NCBI RefSeq assembly: GCF_009455625.1
Contig: NZ_QPEQ01000001.1
Coordinates: forward strand, 310,001-374,000
DNA: 64,000 nucleotides
Source of the DNA: Paraburkholderia bonniea
Lineage (GTDB): Bacteria > Pseudomonadota > Gammaproteobacteria > Burkholderiales > Burkholderiaceae
Direction of reading: 5' to 3'
Part shown: one piece after another, positions 45,721-54,540 of the stretch
How positions within the stretch are numbered: position 1 is the first letter of the stretch
Layout of the letters: each line of letters begins with the position of its first letter
The notes under the pieces: model-generated
What the model was told of the DNA's origin: nothing
Seen by the model: the letters and a program-made list of their open reading frames with translations, nothing else
Databases searched by the model: none
Translations under genes and position numbers: made by a program

Positions 45721-47178
45721 TTACTTGTTGGTAGCGAGCGCGCCAGCGGAGCTTTGGCCACCGAACAGCTGCGTCAGGTACTTGATGTTGTCCTGTAGCC
45801 CGGCCATCAGCGTATTGAGCGCGGTGAACTGCTTGTTGTACTGGTCGGTCAGCTCCGCCTGCAATGCGGCCAGATTGGCTGACTGTTTGCTGAGCGATTT
45901 CTGGTCGGCTGTGAGTACCGCGGTGCGCGTGTCAAAAATGCCATCTTGCTGCACATATGGCTCGATGACATTCGTCAGTGTTTTGGCGATGCCATTGGTT
46001 TTATTAAACAGACCAGCGATGGCATCGCTATTGGTAGCCACTGCTTTGGTGAGCACGTCGTTGTTTACCTTGATCGTGCCATCTGCTTGCAGATTCAGAC
46101 CAATGGAAGAAAGGCTGAAAGTTTTGCCATCAACCTTGATCCCGCCACTGACCGCACTGGTGATCGCGCTATTTAGCCCCTGCAGCATTGCATCACCGAG
46201 CAACGGGCCAGCAACGTGCTGGTCTGTCGTGCCATCTTTCAACGCGTAGGATGACAAACCTTTTGCTGCTGTGATGTAGGCGCTGTACGCCGTGGCGAAA
46301 TTAGTGACGGCTGCAACGGTTGCGCTGGAATCGGTCGCAAACGTGAGTGTTTGCTGGTTGTTGGGCGGCGTGCCGGCTGTTGCATCAAGGTTGATCGTGA
46401 CGCCGCTGAGCGCGCCTGAAATCGAATTGCTGGCACTTTTGACCAGATTGCCGTCGATGGTCAGCACGGCGTCCCGGGCAGGCACGACCTGGCTAAACGT
46501 GGATGACGCGAGGTTCGGATTCAGAGAACCGCTGGTGGTGAGCGCGACTGTATTGGCTTCGCCGGTGGCGTTCGAGCTCACGACCAGATGCTGGCCATCG
46601 GCTGCGGTGATGACGGAGGCAGTGACCCCCGGGTTGCCTGAGCCGGCATTAATGGAGGCGGCAATGCTGGCCAGCGTGCTTGTCGCTGTGACTTCCACCT
46701 GCATTGATTTGCCGCCAGGGCTACCCAGTGACACGTTGAGCGTACCAGTACCGAGTGCTGTGCCGCTGCTAAAGCCCTGCGACGAAATTTTGTGCGCACT
46801 GGCCACCGAAGTGACATTCAGCGCGTAACTGCCTGCTACTGCACCGTTAGAAATGCTGGCAGTGATTCCGCTGCCGCTTGCTGTGGTGCTGAGCTTGGAT
46901 AGCGCGGAGCCGTCGGCCAGTCCTGCCAGTGCCGTTTTAAATGTGGTGATGGCTGACTTCAGCGTACCGAGCGCCGACAACGTGGCGGTATCGGCGGATT
47001 GCTTGAGCGCGATGGCCGAGCCTTGCGCCGCTGTTCTCGCGGTGACTAGCGCTTTCACCAGAGAGTCGACGTCCATCGTCGAATTCGTAGAACCACTGAT
47101 GATCGACTGGGCGGCTTGCGCCAGCATGTCCGCGATATCGCTGGCGGATGGCGTGGATGACATTGAGGTAATGGCCAT
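45721..47178 (-). CDS. fliD: Flagellar filament cap protein (hook-associated protein 2)
   Basis: 485 residues; forms the cap under which flagellin assembles. The N-terminal D0 part has MDVDSLVKALVTARTAAQ, with FliD_N-like helices. The middle has GSYALNVTSVASAHKISSQG and LSFxSP-like repeats of the FliD variable region, and the C-terminal coiled coil reads LAALQAELTDQYNKQFTALN and TLMAGLQDNIKYLTQLF. The frame is open 31 codons upstream; the ATG at 47178 has GGAG about ten bases before it and gives the expected start MAITSMSS. It is between fliC and fliT. Confidence 0.92.
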   Translation of the reverse strand: MAITSMSSTPSASDIADMLAQAAQSIISGSTNSTMDVDSLVKALVTARTAAQGSAIALKQSADTATLSALGTLKSAITTFKTALAGLADGSALSKLSTTASGSGITASISNGAVAGSYALNVTSVASAHKISSQGFSSGTALGTGTLNVSLGSPGGKSMQVEVTATSTLASIAASINAGSGNPGVTASVITAADGQHLVVSSNATGEANTVALTTSGSLNPNLASSTFSQVVPARDAVLTIDGNLVKSASNSISGALSGVTINLDATAGTPPNNQQTLTFATDSSATVAAVTNFATAYSAYITAAKGLSSYALKDGTTDQHVAGPLLGDAMLQGLNSAITSAVSGGIKVDGKTFSLSSIGLNLQADGTIKVNNDVLTKAVATNSDAIAGLFNKTNGIAKTLTNVIEPYVQQDGIFDTRTAVLTADQKSLSKQSANLAALQAELTDQYNKQFTALNTLMAGLQDNIKYLTQLFGGQSSAGALATNK

Positions 47179-47339
47179 GCTGAAAGCTCCTTCGAACGCG
47201 AGAGATAGCGCGGAATCGGTGTTGCCAAAGCCGTCTGGTTTGGCCTGATGCAGCTGCCTGCTTAAGGTCACTTAAGGCCGCTGCTGGTCCTTGGTGGCGA
47301 CTGCATCACAGCTTGATCTTGATGACGGCTTTGGCAACA

Positions 47340-47359
47340 CGGCGGCCAGGTGGCCGCCG
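47340..47359. repeat. GC-rich hairpin downstream of fliC
   Basis: GGCGGCC and GGCCGCC flank a four-base loop just after the fliC stop. There is no following T run on the minus strand, so it may stabilise the flagellin message or slow polymerase rather than act as a strong terminator. Confidence 0.5.
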
Positions 47360-47385
47360 TGAATCAGACTAGTGCTCAGTCAGTC

Positions 47386-48204
47386 TTATTGCAGGAGCTT
47401 CAACACTTGTTGCGGTGTTGAGTTAGCCTGGGCGAGCACCGAAATACCAGCTTGTTGCAGCACTTGCGCCTTGCTCAGGTTCGCGGTTTCTGTAGCGAAG
47501 TCCGCGTCCATGATTTGTGAGCGTGCAGCCGACATGTTGGTCGATTGTGCCTGAGTGGTTGAGATCGCGGCCGTGAACGTATTTTGCGTTGCGCCCAGTT
47601 GCGCTTGCAAGGTGTTCACTTTAACCAGCACCCCATCAATCGAGGTCATCGCGGTTTGCGCGGATGCGGCATCGCTCACGGAAAGCGTGTTGATGGCCAG
47701 GCTGGTCGAATCCCATTGCAGCGTGCCGAAGTCTGCCGTGATTTGCTGATTGGCAAACGCGCCGATCTGGAAGCCGATGGTGCCGATACCGTTCAGAACC
47801 TTTTGGCCATTGAAAGTGGTTTGAGCAGCGACACGTGAGATTTCTGTCAAACGTGTGGTCACTTCGCTTTGCAGGTTGGCACGTGCATTCGAATCCAGCG
47901 AACCGTCGCCTGCTTCAACGGCGAGTTGACGAATACGTTGCAAGTTGTCGACCACCGATTGCAGCGCGCCGTTGGTGGTTTGCACCATCGAAATGCCGTT
48001 GTTCGCGTTCGCCACACCTTGATTGAGTGCGTTGATCGACGCCGTTTGCGATGTTGCGATCGCCAGACCCGCTGCGTCATCGGCAGCGGATGTCACGCGT
48101 TTGCCTGACGACAGACGGTTAATCGCAAGTGACAGTGCATTTTTCGAACCCGACAGATTGTTCTGTGTCGTTTCGGACATGATGTTGGTGTTGATATTCA
48201 GCAT
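47386..48204 (-). CDS. fliC: Flagellin
   Basis: 272 residues, a short flagellin made almost only of the conserved D0/D1 parts. The N-terminus reads MLNINTNIMSETTQNNLSGS and the C-terminus ISVLAQANSTPQQVLKLLQ, both diagnostic. The surface-exposed middle (about residues 145-185) is very short and rich in Ser/Thr, plausible targets for the GT41 enzymes nearby. A sigma-28 promoter lies about 90 bases upstream and GAGG precedes the ATG. Confidence 0.96.
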   Translation of the reverse strand: MLNINTNIMSETTQNNLSGSKNALSLAINRLSSGKRVTSAADDAAGLAIATSQTASINALNQGVANANNGISMVQTTNGALQSVVDNLQRIRQLAVEAGDGSLDSNARANLQSEVTTRLTEISRVAAQTTFNGQKVLNGIGTIGFQIGAFANQQITADFGTLQWDSTSLAINTLSVSDAASAQTAMTSIDGVLVKVNTLQAQLGATQNTFTAAISTTQAQSTNMSAARSQIMDADFATETANLSKAQVLQQAGISVLAQANSTPQQVLKLLQ

Positions 48205-48294
48205 TTTTTCCTCGCTTGGAAAGCGCCTTGGGTATCGGCGGGTTCGAATTCGGCGTCACGCTTTTTGAAGATCGGCGCTACCTGCCTTTCCTGG

Positions 48295-48322
48295 TTGTCG
48301 GCGGCATTCAAAGAAAACTTTA
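48295..48322 (-). promoter_or_regulatory. Sigma-28 (FliA) promoter of fliC
   Basis: On the minus strand TAAA (48322-48319), a 16-base spacer and GCCGACAA (48302-48295) match the sigma-28 consensus TAAA-N15-GCCGATAA with one mismatch. The leader to the fliC start is about 85 bases. Confidence 0.8.
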
Positions 48323-48898
48323 GGGGCAGTAGAAAAAATGAGCGGGAAGGGCGGGCAGGTGCGCGTGGCAGCGTCGAGATGTGGTGCCGGAGGGCTTGTG
48401 GATGCCGGTAGATTGGGCAGCGCGTTGTGGCTTTGTTGTGACCGTGTTGTGGTCGTGGTGATGGGGTAAATGGCGGGGCGCCTGTGCGAGAGGCCATGTA
48501 TTTATCGGCTCTGCCCTTTGTTTTTCGTTTTTTCTTGTATGGCACAGCCGTGCAGGGCCTTGGCTGGTTGGAGAAAGGCGGGTTTAGGTGATGCGGAAGG
48601 CTATTTGAGCTGTTAAAATGTTTGGTTGACGAATTGTGTTTCTGGTATCATCGAGAGTGAATTGAGATCTTTGCCTGTTTCATCATCGTTTTTGGTGTTG
48701 AGCGGCAACCGGACGAAAAGCGGCGCTTAAGCGCCGCTTGTGTTTCGCGGTGAACCTCCACCTCTCTTTTCCGGACTCCGTGGCCGTTTTACCGCTTGTT
48801 TCATCTGGGGTCTTACAGGCTGAAATAACCGGAGGGCCGGCGCGTGAGTGGACTTGCCGCCACGCAATTAACCGAACCAAGCGATTTGTAGGAATTAC
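48323..48898. other. Intergenic region between fliC and rpsU
   Basis: No gene seen. It holds the upstream part of the fliC control region, the perfect palindrome at 48718-48739 and the rpsU leader. TTGACG at 48626 and TATCAT at 48646 look like promoter elements but their spacing of 14 is short. Confidence 0.5.
48718..48739. repeat. 22-bp perfect palindrome before rpsU
   Basis: AAGCGGCGCTTAAGCGCCGC followed by TT is self-complementary over its full 22 bases. No T run follows. It may be a regulator site or an RNA hairpin in the rpsU leader. Confidence 0.65.
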
Positions 48899-49111
48899 AT
48901 GACAACGATTCTTCTGAAGGAAAACGAGCCGTTCGAAGTGGCGATCCGCCGCTTTCGTCGCGCAATCGAAAAAAATGGCCTGATCGCTGAATTGCGTGAG
49001 CGCCAGTCTTACGAAAAGCCGACAACGGCTCGTAAGCGCAAAAAAGCTGCTGCTGTAAAGCGCTTGCACAAGCGTCTGCGCAGCCAGATGCTGCCGAAAA
49101 AACTGCACTAA
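48899..49111 (+). CDS. rpsU: 30S ribosomal protein S21
   Basis: 70 residues, [20 protein letters not shown] to a basic C-terminus [16 protein letters not shown], the standard S21 length and sequence pattern. It binds the 30S platform near the anti-Shine-Dalgarno region and supports initiation. GTAGGAATTAC precedes the ATG. Two hairpins follow the gene. Confidence 0.97.
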   Translation: MTTILLKENEPFEVAIRRFRRAIEKNGLIAELRERQSYEKPTTARKRKKAAAVKRLHKRLRSQMLPKKLH

Positions 49112-49132
49112 GCACGTTTTCAGGCAAGTCCG

Positions 49133-49168
49133 ACAGCGGTGTGAGCTTCGAAAGAAGCCCACCGCTGT
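49133..49168 (+). terminator. Hairpin after rpsU
   Basis: ACAGCGGTG (49133-49141) pairs with CACCGCTGT (49160-49168), with an inner GCTTC/GAAGC stem. The following bases are T-rich but interrupted (TTGCGTTTCT), so termination efficiency may be moderate. Confidence 0.65.
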
Positions 49169-49201
49169 TTGCGTTTCTATCAACTTTTTAAGTTGAATCA
49201 G

Positions 49202-49230
49202 CTGCACTGTTCGGTGCAGTTCGTTTTTTT
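49202..49230 (+). terminator. Intrinsic terminator after rpsU
   Basis: CTGCAC (49202-49207) and GTGCAG (49214-49219) form a stem followed, after TTCG, by a run of eight T residues. Confidence 0.8.
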
Positions 49231-49368
49231 TATCTCTCCCTCATTTCCCCCTGGACCATCGAAAGCCTGTTGGTAACGGTTTGGCCGTGGTGCATCAATT
49301 CCTCCCGAGTACTTTTCAAGCCTTGCTGTGCATGCGGCGAAGATAACCTTCCGAGCTAGCCATGCAGC

Positions 49369-49941
49369 TCATCTGCCTGACTCGATTGATGAATGGCGAA
49401 AGGCGCAGTCGCTTTGATGGTCGTTCACCATGCCGATTGCCTGCATAAACGCGTAACAGATCGTCGTGCCCACGAATTTGCAGCCATACCCTTTGAGCGC
49501 ACGGCTCAGTGCATCGGAAATCTCGGTTGAGGTGGGGGCGTTCTGGTAGGTGGCCCAGTTGTTCACAAGCGCTTCGTGCCCGACGAAAGACCAGATGAAA
49601 TGGGCCAGTGAGCCATGCTCTGCCTGAATCCGCTGTACCGCCTGAGCATTGGTGATAACCGAGGCAATCTTGCCGCGATGCCGGACAATGCTGGCGTCCA
49701 GCGTGAGTGCATCTACCTGCTGCGGCGTGAAGCGCGCGACTACCGCGATGTCGAAGTTGGCAAACGCCCGGCGATATCCCTCGCGCTTGTTCAGAATGGT
49801 TGACCACGAAAGCCCGGCTTGCGCGCCTTCGAGCGTCAGCATTTCGAACAAATGCTGGTCGTCGTGCGAGGCTTTGCCCCATTCGGTGTCGTGATAGTGT
49901 GCGAGCGCTTCGCTCGTTGCCCAGCTACAGCGGTGTGTCAC
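49369..49941 (-). CDS. tag: DNA-3-methyladenine glycosylase I
   Basis: Removes 3-methyladenine from alkylated DNA. 190 residues with CSWATSEALAHYHDTEWG (N-terminal zinc-site Cys and the conserved HD-EWG), FEMLTLEGAQAGLSWSTIL and NKREGYRRAFANFD, plus IVRHRGKIASVITNAQA. Near the C-terminus, KFVGTTICYAFMQAIGMVNDH includes part of the zinc-binding end. The start is the GTG at 49941 because AGGAG lies seven bases upstream and it yields M-T-H-R-C-SWA; the longer frame to 50016 lacks support. Confidence 0.93.
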   Translation of the reverse strand: MTHRCSWATSEALAHYHDTEWGKASHDDQHLFEMLTLEGAQAGLSWSTILNKREGYRRAFANFDIAVVARFTPQQVDALTLDASIVRHRGKIASVITNAQAVQRIQAEHGSLAHFIWSFVGHEALVNNWATYQNAPTSTEISDALSRALKGYGCKFVGTTICYAFMQAIGMVNDHQSDCAFRHSSIESGR

Positions 49942-50091
49942 GTGTGGCTCCTGCCTGGTGATGTCAATGAGGTCGTCGCAGCATAGCGGAATAGCCTCGC
50001 GCTGCAACCTGGCCAATTGGCCAGTTACCGCGATGTGCTGGAGCTGTCATGCTTGCGCCATCTTTCGTTTTCTCAGCGTTCTTCTGTTTTG

Positions 50092-50982
50092 ATGAATACC
50101 AATTTCTTTCTTCTGGGCCTGGACGGTGGCGGCACGGGCTCGCGGGTTGTGATGGCTGATTCTGGCGGGCTGGTTCTCGCTCATGCAGTGGGCGGCCCGT
50201 CCGGGCTTGGCCTGGGCATTGGCCCCGCATGGCAGGCGATCACCGCGAGTTGCCGTGAAGCTTTTGCCATGGCTGGTGTGGCACCCGAGTGGTCGCGCTG
50301 TGTCCTGGGGTGCGGCCTTGCGGGCGCGAATAATCCCGTCTGGCTTGCCCAGTTTCGTCAGCAGGCACCTGATTTTGCCGGGCTGGTGGTTGAGAGCGAC
50401 GCCTACACCACGTTGCTCGGCGCACATGGCGGTGGGCCGGGCGTGATCGTCGCGCTGGGCACTGGGAGCGTGGCGGCAGCGGGTCAGATGGGGGCCTGGC
50501 GGATGGCGAGCGGATATGGCTTTCCTTCGGGCGATGAAGCAAGCGGGGCATGGCTCGGTTTGCGCGCGATTGTGCATGCGCAGCAGGCGCTGGATGGCCG
50601 GGTGGCAGACGACTCGCTGGCGCGTGCGTTGTTGACACAGGTTGGTGCGCAAGACCGCGACAGCCTGATCGCCTGGCTTTGCAACGCAAATCAAACGGCA
50701 TACGCCGCGCTGGCTCCGATCGTTTTTGCGCATCAGGCGCATCCGTTTGCCGCGCAGCTGCTCAGCGATGCCGGGGCGGAGATCGCCAAAATGGTGACAG
50801 CGCTGGATGCTTCGTCGGAACTCCCGGTGGCGTTATGTGGCGGGCTTGCCGCGCCGTTGCACGCGTTTGTGCCGCAGCCGTTGCGGCAGCGCTTATGCGT
50901 GCCACTGGGTGATTCGGCGCAGGGGGCTCTGCAACTGGCGCGGCAGGAAGCGGACCGGTTGAGCCGCGAAGCTACGCGGTAA
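50092..50982 (+). CDS. BadF/BadG/BcrA/BcrD-type ATPase, probable N-acetylglucosamine kinase
   Basis: 296 residues of the ASKHA kinase fold. FFLLGLDGGGTGSRVVMADS is the phosphate-1 loop, ESDAYTTLLGAHGG carries a catalytic-type Asp, and IVALGTGSVAAAG is the phosphate-2 loop. GYGFPSGDEASGAWLG matches the GlcNAc/MurNAc-kinase-like signature, and ALCGGLAAPLHAF is the adenosine motif. The upstream extension of the frame was rejected because the loop must sit at the N-terminus. The exact sugar cannot be assigned. The next gene follows within 45 bases on the same strand. Confidence 0.82.
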   Translation: MNTNFFLLGLDGGGTGSRVVMADSGGLVLAHAVGGPSGLGLGIGPAWQAITASCREAFAMAGVAPEWSRCVLGCGLAGANNPVWLAQFRQQAPDFAGLVVESDAYTTLLGAHGGGPGVIVALGTGSVAAAGQMGAWRMASGYGFPSGDEASGAWLGLRAIVHAQQALDGRVADDSLARALLTQVGAQDRDSLIAWLCNANQTAYAALAPIVFAHQAHPFAAQLLSDAGAEIAKMVTALDASSELPVALCGGLAAPLHAFVPQPLRQRLCVPLGDSAQGALQLARQEADRLSREATR

Positions 50983-51026
50983 TCAACGCTAAAATGCGCG
51001 CTTTGACGCTGCCTGGCGGCCCCACT

Positions 51027-51845
51027 ATGTACGAAGTGATTGCTACTGATCTGGACGGAACCTTGCTCAACGGCGACCACCAGGTCGATCCGTTCACCAT
51101 CGCTACGGTGCGGCAACTGGAAGCGCAAGGGCTGCATTTCATCATCGCCACTGGGCGGCACTACCGCGATGTCGCCGGAATTCGTGACGTACTGGGCATC
51201 CGTCCATATCTGGTGACCTCGAACGGTGCTCGGGTACACGCGCCAGATGACACCATGGTGTTCGCTGATAACCTGCCGCCCGATGTTGTGCGGCAACTCG
51301 TACAGCCTGCGTTGACTGGCGCGCATGGCCGGGTGATCGTCAATCTCTTTGCCGATGACGCTTGGTTGATTGACCGGCATGCGCCAGAACTATTACGGCT
51401 GCATCAGGATTCCGGCTTTGGCTACGAAGTGTCCGACTTGCAGCAACATCACGGCAGCGGCATTGCGAAGGTTTTGTATATCGGTGAGCCAGCCGATCTG
51501 GCGCAGGTCGCGGCCAATCTGGAGCGTGTTTTTGGTACTGCGCTGTATGTCACTTATTCGCTGCCCGACTGCCTTGAAGTGATGACCTCGAATGTGTCGA
51601 AAGGCCGCGCGCTGCAATTCGTGCTTGGGCGTCTTGGCGTTAGCACTCTGCGCTGTGTGGCATTTGGCGACAACATGAATGACATTGATCTGCTTGAAAC
51701 TGCAGGGCATCCATTCATGATGAACAACGCTAATCCCGACCTGATGACGCGCCTGCCTGACGTGCCGCGCATCGGCAATAACTTCGAAGCCGGGGTCGCG
51801 CATCATCTGCGCAAGCTGTTCTCGCTGAACGACGAACTGGCGTAA
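51027..51845 (+). CDS. Cof-type HAD-IIB family hydrolase
   Basis: 272 residues. HAD motif I DLDGTLLNGDH at residues 8-18, motif II in IIATGRHYRD, motif III Lys in SKGRAL and motif IV AFGDNMNDIDLLETAG. The cap between motifs II and III is of the IIB type. Members dephosphorylate sugar phosphates, pyridoxal phosphate or related small molecules; the substrate here is unknown. The ATG at 51027 puts motif I at the usual distance; an upstream ATG at 50994 was rejected. Confidence 0.9.
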   Translation: MYEVIATDLDGTLLNGDHQVDPFTIATVRQLEAQGLHFIIATGRHYRDVAGIRDVLGIRPYLVTSNGARVHAPDDTMVFADNLPPDVVRQLVQPALTGAHGRVIVNLFADDAWLIDRHAPELLRLHQDSGFGYEVSDLQQHHGSGIAKVLYIGEPADLAQVAANLERVFGTALYVTYSLPDCLEVMTSNVSKGRALQFVLGRLGVSTLRCVAFGDNMNDIDLLETAGHPFMMNNANPDLMTRLPDVPRIGNNFEAGVAHHLRKLFSLNDELA

Positions 51846-51985
51846 GCGCTGCTTCCTGGCGCTTCCTGGCATTTTCCGCTGCTACCCGGCACTACTTACC
51901 CCGGGGCCTCCCGCTGCTGCGGTGCTTGTGGGAATGCCTCGTCGCATGAGAACTGGCCACAGCATCAACCATTCCCCGGCGTAAC

Positions 51986-52018
51986 CAAAAAAAACGGGCA
52001 CTTGAAAAAGTGCCCGTT
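51986..52018 (-). terminator. Intrinsic terminator of aqpZ
   Basis: AACGGGCACTT (51993-52003) pairs with AAGTGCCCGTT (52008-52018). On the minus strand the stem is followed by a T8 run, 30 bases after the aqpZ stop. On the plus strand it could also act after the HAD gene, but only two T residues follow. Confidence 0.9.
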
Positions 52019-52047
52019 CTCATATCAATCTGCCTGCCTGAATCCTG

Positions 52048-52767
52048 TTAGCTTTCGCGGCGGTTGCCTGCTACCAGCGGATAGATGATCCCGGCGATGG
52101 CTGCGCCGATGATCGGTGCGACCCAGAACAGCCACAACTGGCCAATGGCTTCGCCGCCCACGAACAGCGCCGGGCCGGTTGAACGTGCCGGGTTGACCGA
52201 AGTATTGGTGACGGGAATCGAGATCAAGTGAATCAGTGTCAGGCACAGGCCGATTGCGATTGGCGCAAAGCCTGCGGGGGCGCGTTTGTCAGTCGCGCCA
52301 AGAATGACAAACAGGAAAAACGCGGTCATGACCACTTCACAGATAAACGCCGCGGCCAGTGTGTAGTGGCCTGGTGAGCGCTCGCCGTAGCCGTTGCTGG
52401 CAAAGCCGCTCGCAACGAGGTCAAAGCCTGGCTTGCCTGAAGCGATTAGCGCAAGCACAAACGCCCCGATGATCGCGCCAACCAGCTGAGCCACGATGTA
52501 TGGCACGAGGTCGCGTACGGGAAAGCGTCCAGCGACAGTCAAGCCCACGCTGACCGCAGGGTTCAGGTGGCAGCCAGAGATATGGCCGATGGCGAATGCC
52601 ATGGTGAGCACGGTCAGACCGAACGCGAGCGAAACCCCGACAAAACCAATGCCGAGGCCATGCACCGGGCCGGCGAAATTGGCTGCGAGCACGGCGCTGC
52701 CGCAGCCGCCTAGTACCAGCCAGAAGGTGCCGAACATTTCGGCTGCGAGACGTTTAGATAATTGCAT
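52048..52767 (-). CDS. aqpZ: Aquaporin Z
   Basis: Six-helix inner-membrane water channel of 239 residues. Both NPA boxes are present ([13 protein letters not shown] and [14 protein letters not shown]). The selectivity-filter His, Thr and Arg are in [19 protein letters not shown], as expected for a water-selective channel rather than a glycerol channel. The frame extends 36 codons upstream, but the ATG at 52767 ([16 protein letters not shown]) is the family start. Confidence 0.95.
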   Translation of the reverse strand: MQLSKRLAAEMFGTFWLVLGGCGSAVLAANFAGPVHGLGIGFVGVSLAFGLTVLTMAFAIGHISGCHLNPAVSVGLTVAGRFPVRDLVPYIVAQLVGAIIGAFVLALIASGKPGFDLVASGFASNGYGERSPGHYTLAAAFICEVVMTAFFLFVILGATDKRAPAGFAPIAIGLCLTLIHLISIPVTNTSVNPARSTGPALFVGGEAIGQLWLFWVAPIIGAAIAGIIYPLVAGNRRES

Positions 52768-53066
52768 TATGGATATCTTCCTGAAAAGTGAAATAAACGA
52801 AATGGGATTGGTGTGAATGCCAATGACCAGTTTCGCGGGCGAAATTTTAGGCGAAACAATGACGCAACATGTCAATTATTGTCAATAACAAGTTAACTGC
52901 TGCAATTTTTTGACAATTGACTTTGCCCGGTATGTCAGGCTTTTAAAAAACGAGCGTGTTTAATATGCTTTATCTACCGCGATCAATGTAAATCTCATAT
53001 TGTTTTCATTGCGAATTTTATTCGTTAGCGCTAGTCTTCCTGCACATGTCAATAGAAGGAGGAGTA

Positions 53067-53369
53067 ATGGCGCAATATGCGGATCTAAAAGCCCAGATCG
53101 CCAAACTGCAGGTGCAGGCAGATCAAGTCAGGCAGGCTGAAATTAACAAGGTGATTGAAGAAATCAAAGCCCAAATCGAAGAGTACGGCCTTACCGCGCA
53201 AGACCTGGGGTTCGTTGCCGCGGCGCGGCGCGGGCGGCCTCCCAGAAAAGAGCCGCTGCCGCCGAAGTATCACGATCCAAAAACTGGCAATACCTGGAGT
53301 GGTCGCGGTAAGCCGCCGAAGTGGATTAGCGGTAAAAATCGTGAGCGCTTTTTGATCGGCAAGGCATGA
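53067..53369 (+). CDS. H-NS family nucleoid-associated protein
   Basis: 100 residues. The N-terminal coiled-coil oligomerisation helix (ADLKAQIAKLQVQADQVRQA) is followed by a linker with ARRGRPPRKEP. The C-terminal DNA-binding domain reads KYHDPKTGNTWSGRGKPPKW, with the W-x-GRG-x-PP AT-hook-like core. Such proteins bind and silence AT-rich, often foreign DNA, of which this window has several tracts. A strong AAGGAGGAG precedes the ATG at 53067. Confidence 0.95.
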   Translation: MAQYADLKAQIAKLQVQADQVRQAEINKVIEEIKAQIEEYGLTAQDLGFVAAARRGRPPRKEPLPPKYHDPKTGNTWSGRGKPPKWISGKNRERFLIGKA

Positions 53370-53469
53370 CGTCTGACACAGGTTTAACTTCAGACAACTC
53401 GAATTTATTCGAATTATTGGCCTGATGTCGAAGTGAAAGGGTAATGCTTCCATGCCATCGTTGCCCGTA

Positions 53470-53497
53470 AAAAGCCACCTTTCAGGTGGCTTTTTTT
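53470..53497 (+). terminator. Intrinsic terminator of the H-NS-family gene
   Basis: AAAGCCACCT, a two-base loop and AGGTGGCTTT followed by a T run, about 100 bases after the stop codon. Classical symmetric terminator. Confidence 0.92.
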
Positions 53498-54236
53498 ATT
53501 TTTACCGTGAGTATTCCCGGTTCGAATGAGGAGCGCGCTTCCGCATGCCGGTTTTATTGCATGCAGTGAGCATCCTGTTTTTCTTCACATCAGGCCGGAT
53601 GATCCGGCGCATTAGCGCGGGGCATGCGGATTCAGTTAATGCCACATAAATTTTCACAGGAAAAAATCGCGCTGCAGTTCGGGCATTAAAGCAAGATTCA
53701 AATTCCCTTCTTCTGATTTGTTGGGCAAACGTTGAGCAAACCGTTCGCCTGGATGATGGCCGGTTGCGATGGCCTGTTCCGTGTTGCTGCTGTGGCGGGT
53801 AGTGCCGCGCGGTAGCAAATGCAGGCATCGCGTTTGTGGTTGGTGTCAGCGCTGGCACTTCGCCTCATGAATCATCGCGTTGCCGCTGCTCCTGCTGCGG
53901 CCACTACCCCCACGGCAAACACCGTCGAATACGCTCAGCAGCGCATGTGAAGTGCTCCAGCCTGACCAAACCACGCAGCCCGGGCGAGCTCACCGTAGCC
54001 AGGCATCGCTGCCCGCCATATCTCCCAGCTCGTTACGCATGTAGGAAAAACACCTACAAAAAAAGTATTCGTTTCTGGCGCTACTACGGGGTCTCTGTCC
54101 GCTTCTCCGTGACTTTCTCTTTCGGGACAATGGAACCATGCATCCAGACCTGTTACTGCGATCCGCATAAAACCGCATGGGTTGCCGCGCCGTATCACGG
54201 CCGTGTCCGATTTGCCAGACTGACCAGAGGAAATGA
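53498..54236. other. Long leader region upstream of flhD
   Basis: About 740 bases without a credible gene; the overlapping frames on both strands have no family character. A long control region before the flagellar master gene is usual. I could not place a promoter with confidence. Confidence 0.5.
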
Positions 54237-54536
54237 GTGAGCGCCACCAGTGAAATGCTCGATGAGATCAGGGAAATGAACCTGTCTTATCTGCTGCTTG
54301 CCCAGCATTTGCTGCGCGAAGACCGAGAGGTTGCGATGGCCCGCATGGGGATCGCCGCACCGCTGGCCGATGTGCTGGTGAACCTTTCGCTTGCGCAGGT
54401 GAGCAAGCTCGCGGCATCGAACCAGATGCTGTGCCGCTTCCGTTTTGATGGCCACGCGATTCTTTCTTCTCTCGCCGCGAAGGGGCCGATTGAGACGCAG
54501 CTCGGCGCAAACCAGACCGTGCAGCGAGCAGGCTGA
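54237..54536 (+). CDS. flhD: Flagellar transcriptional regulator FlhD
   Basis: 99 residues. MLDEIREMNLSYLLLAQHLL and LSLAQVSKLAASNQMLCRFR with FDGHAILSSLA are the conserved FlhD core. It normally works only in the FlhD4C2 complex that activates class II flagellar genes. The start is GTG at 54237 with AGAGGAA six bases upstream. The C-terminal tail after LSSLA is short and unlike what I would expect, and the partner gene flhC does not follow; a repeat tract does. So the end of this gene may have been altered by the same event. Confidence 0.88.
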   Translation: MSATSEMLDEIREMNLSYLLLAQHLLREDREVAMARMGIAAPLADVLVNLSLAQVSKLAASNQMLCRFRFDGHAILSSLAAKGPIETQLGANQTVQRAG

Positions 54537-54540
54537 ACTG

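Noticed and set aside
49941..50016. N-terminal extension of Tag to 50016
   Set aside because: The GTG at 49941 has AGGAG seven bases upstream and gives the family N-terminus; the extension has no such support.
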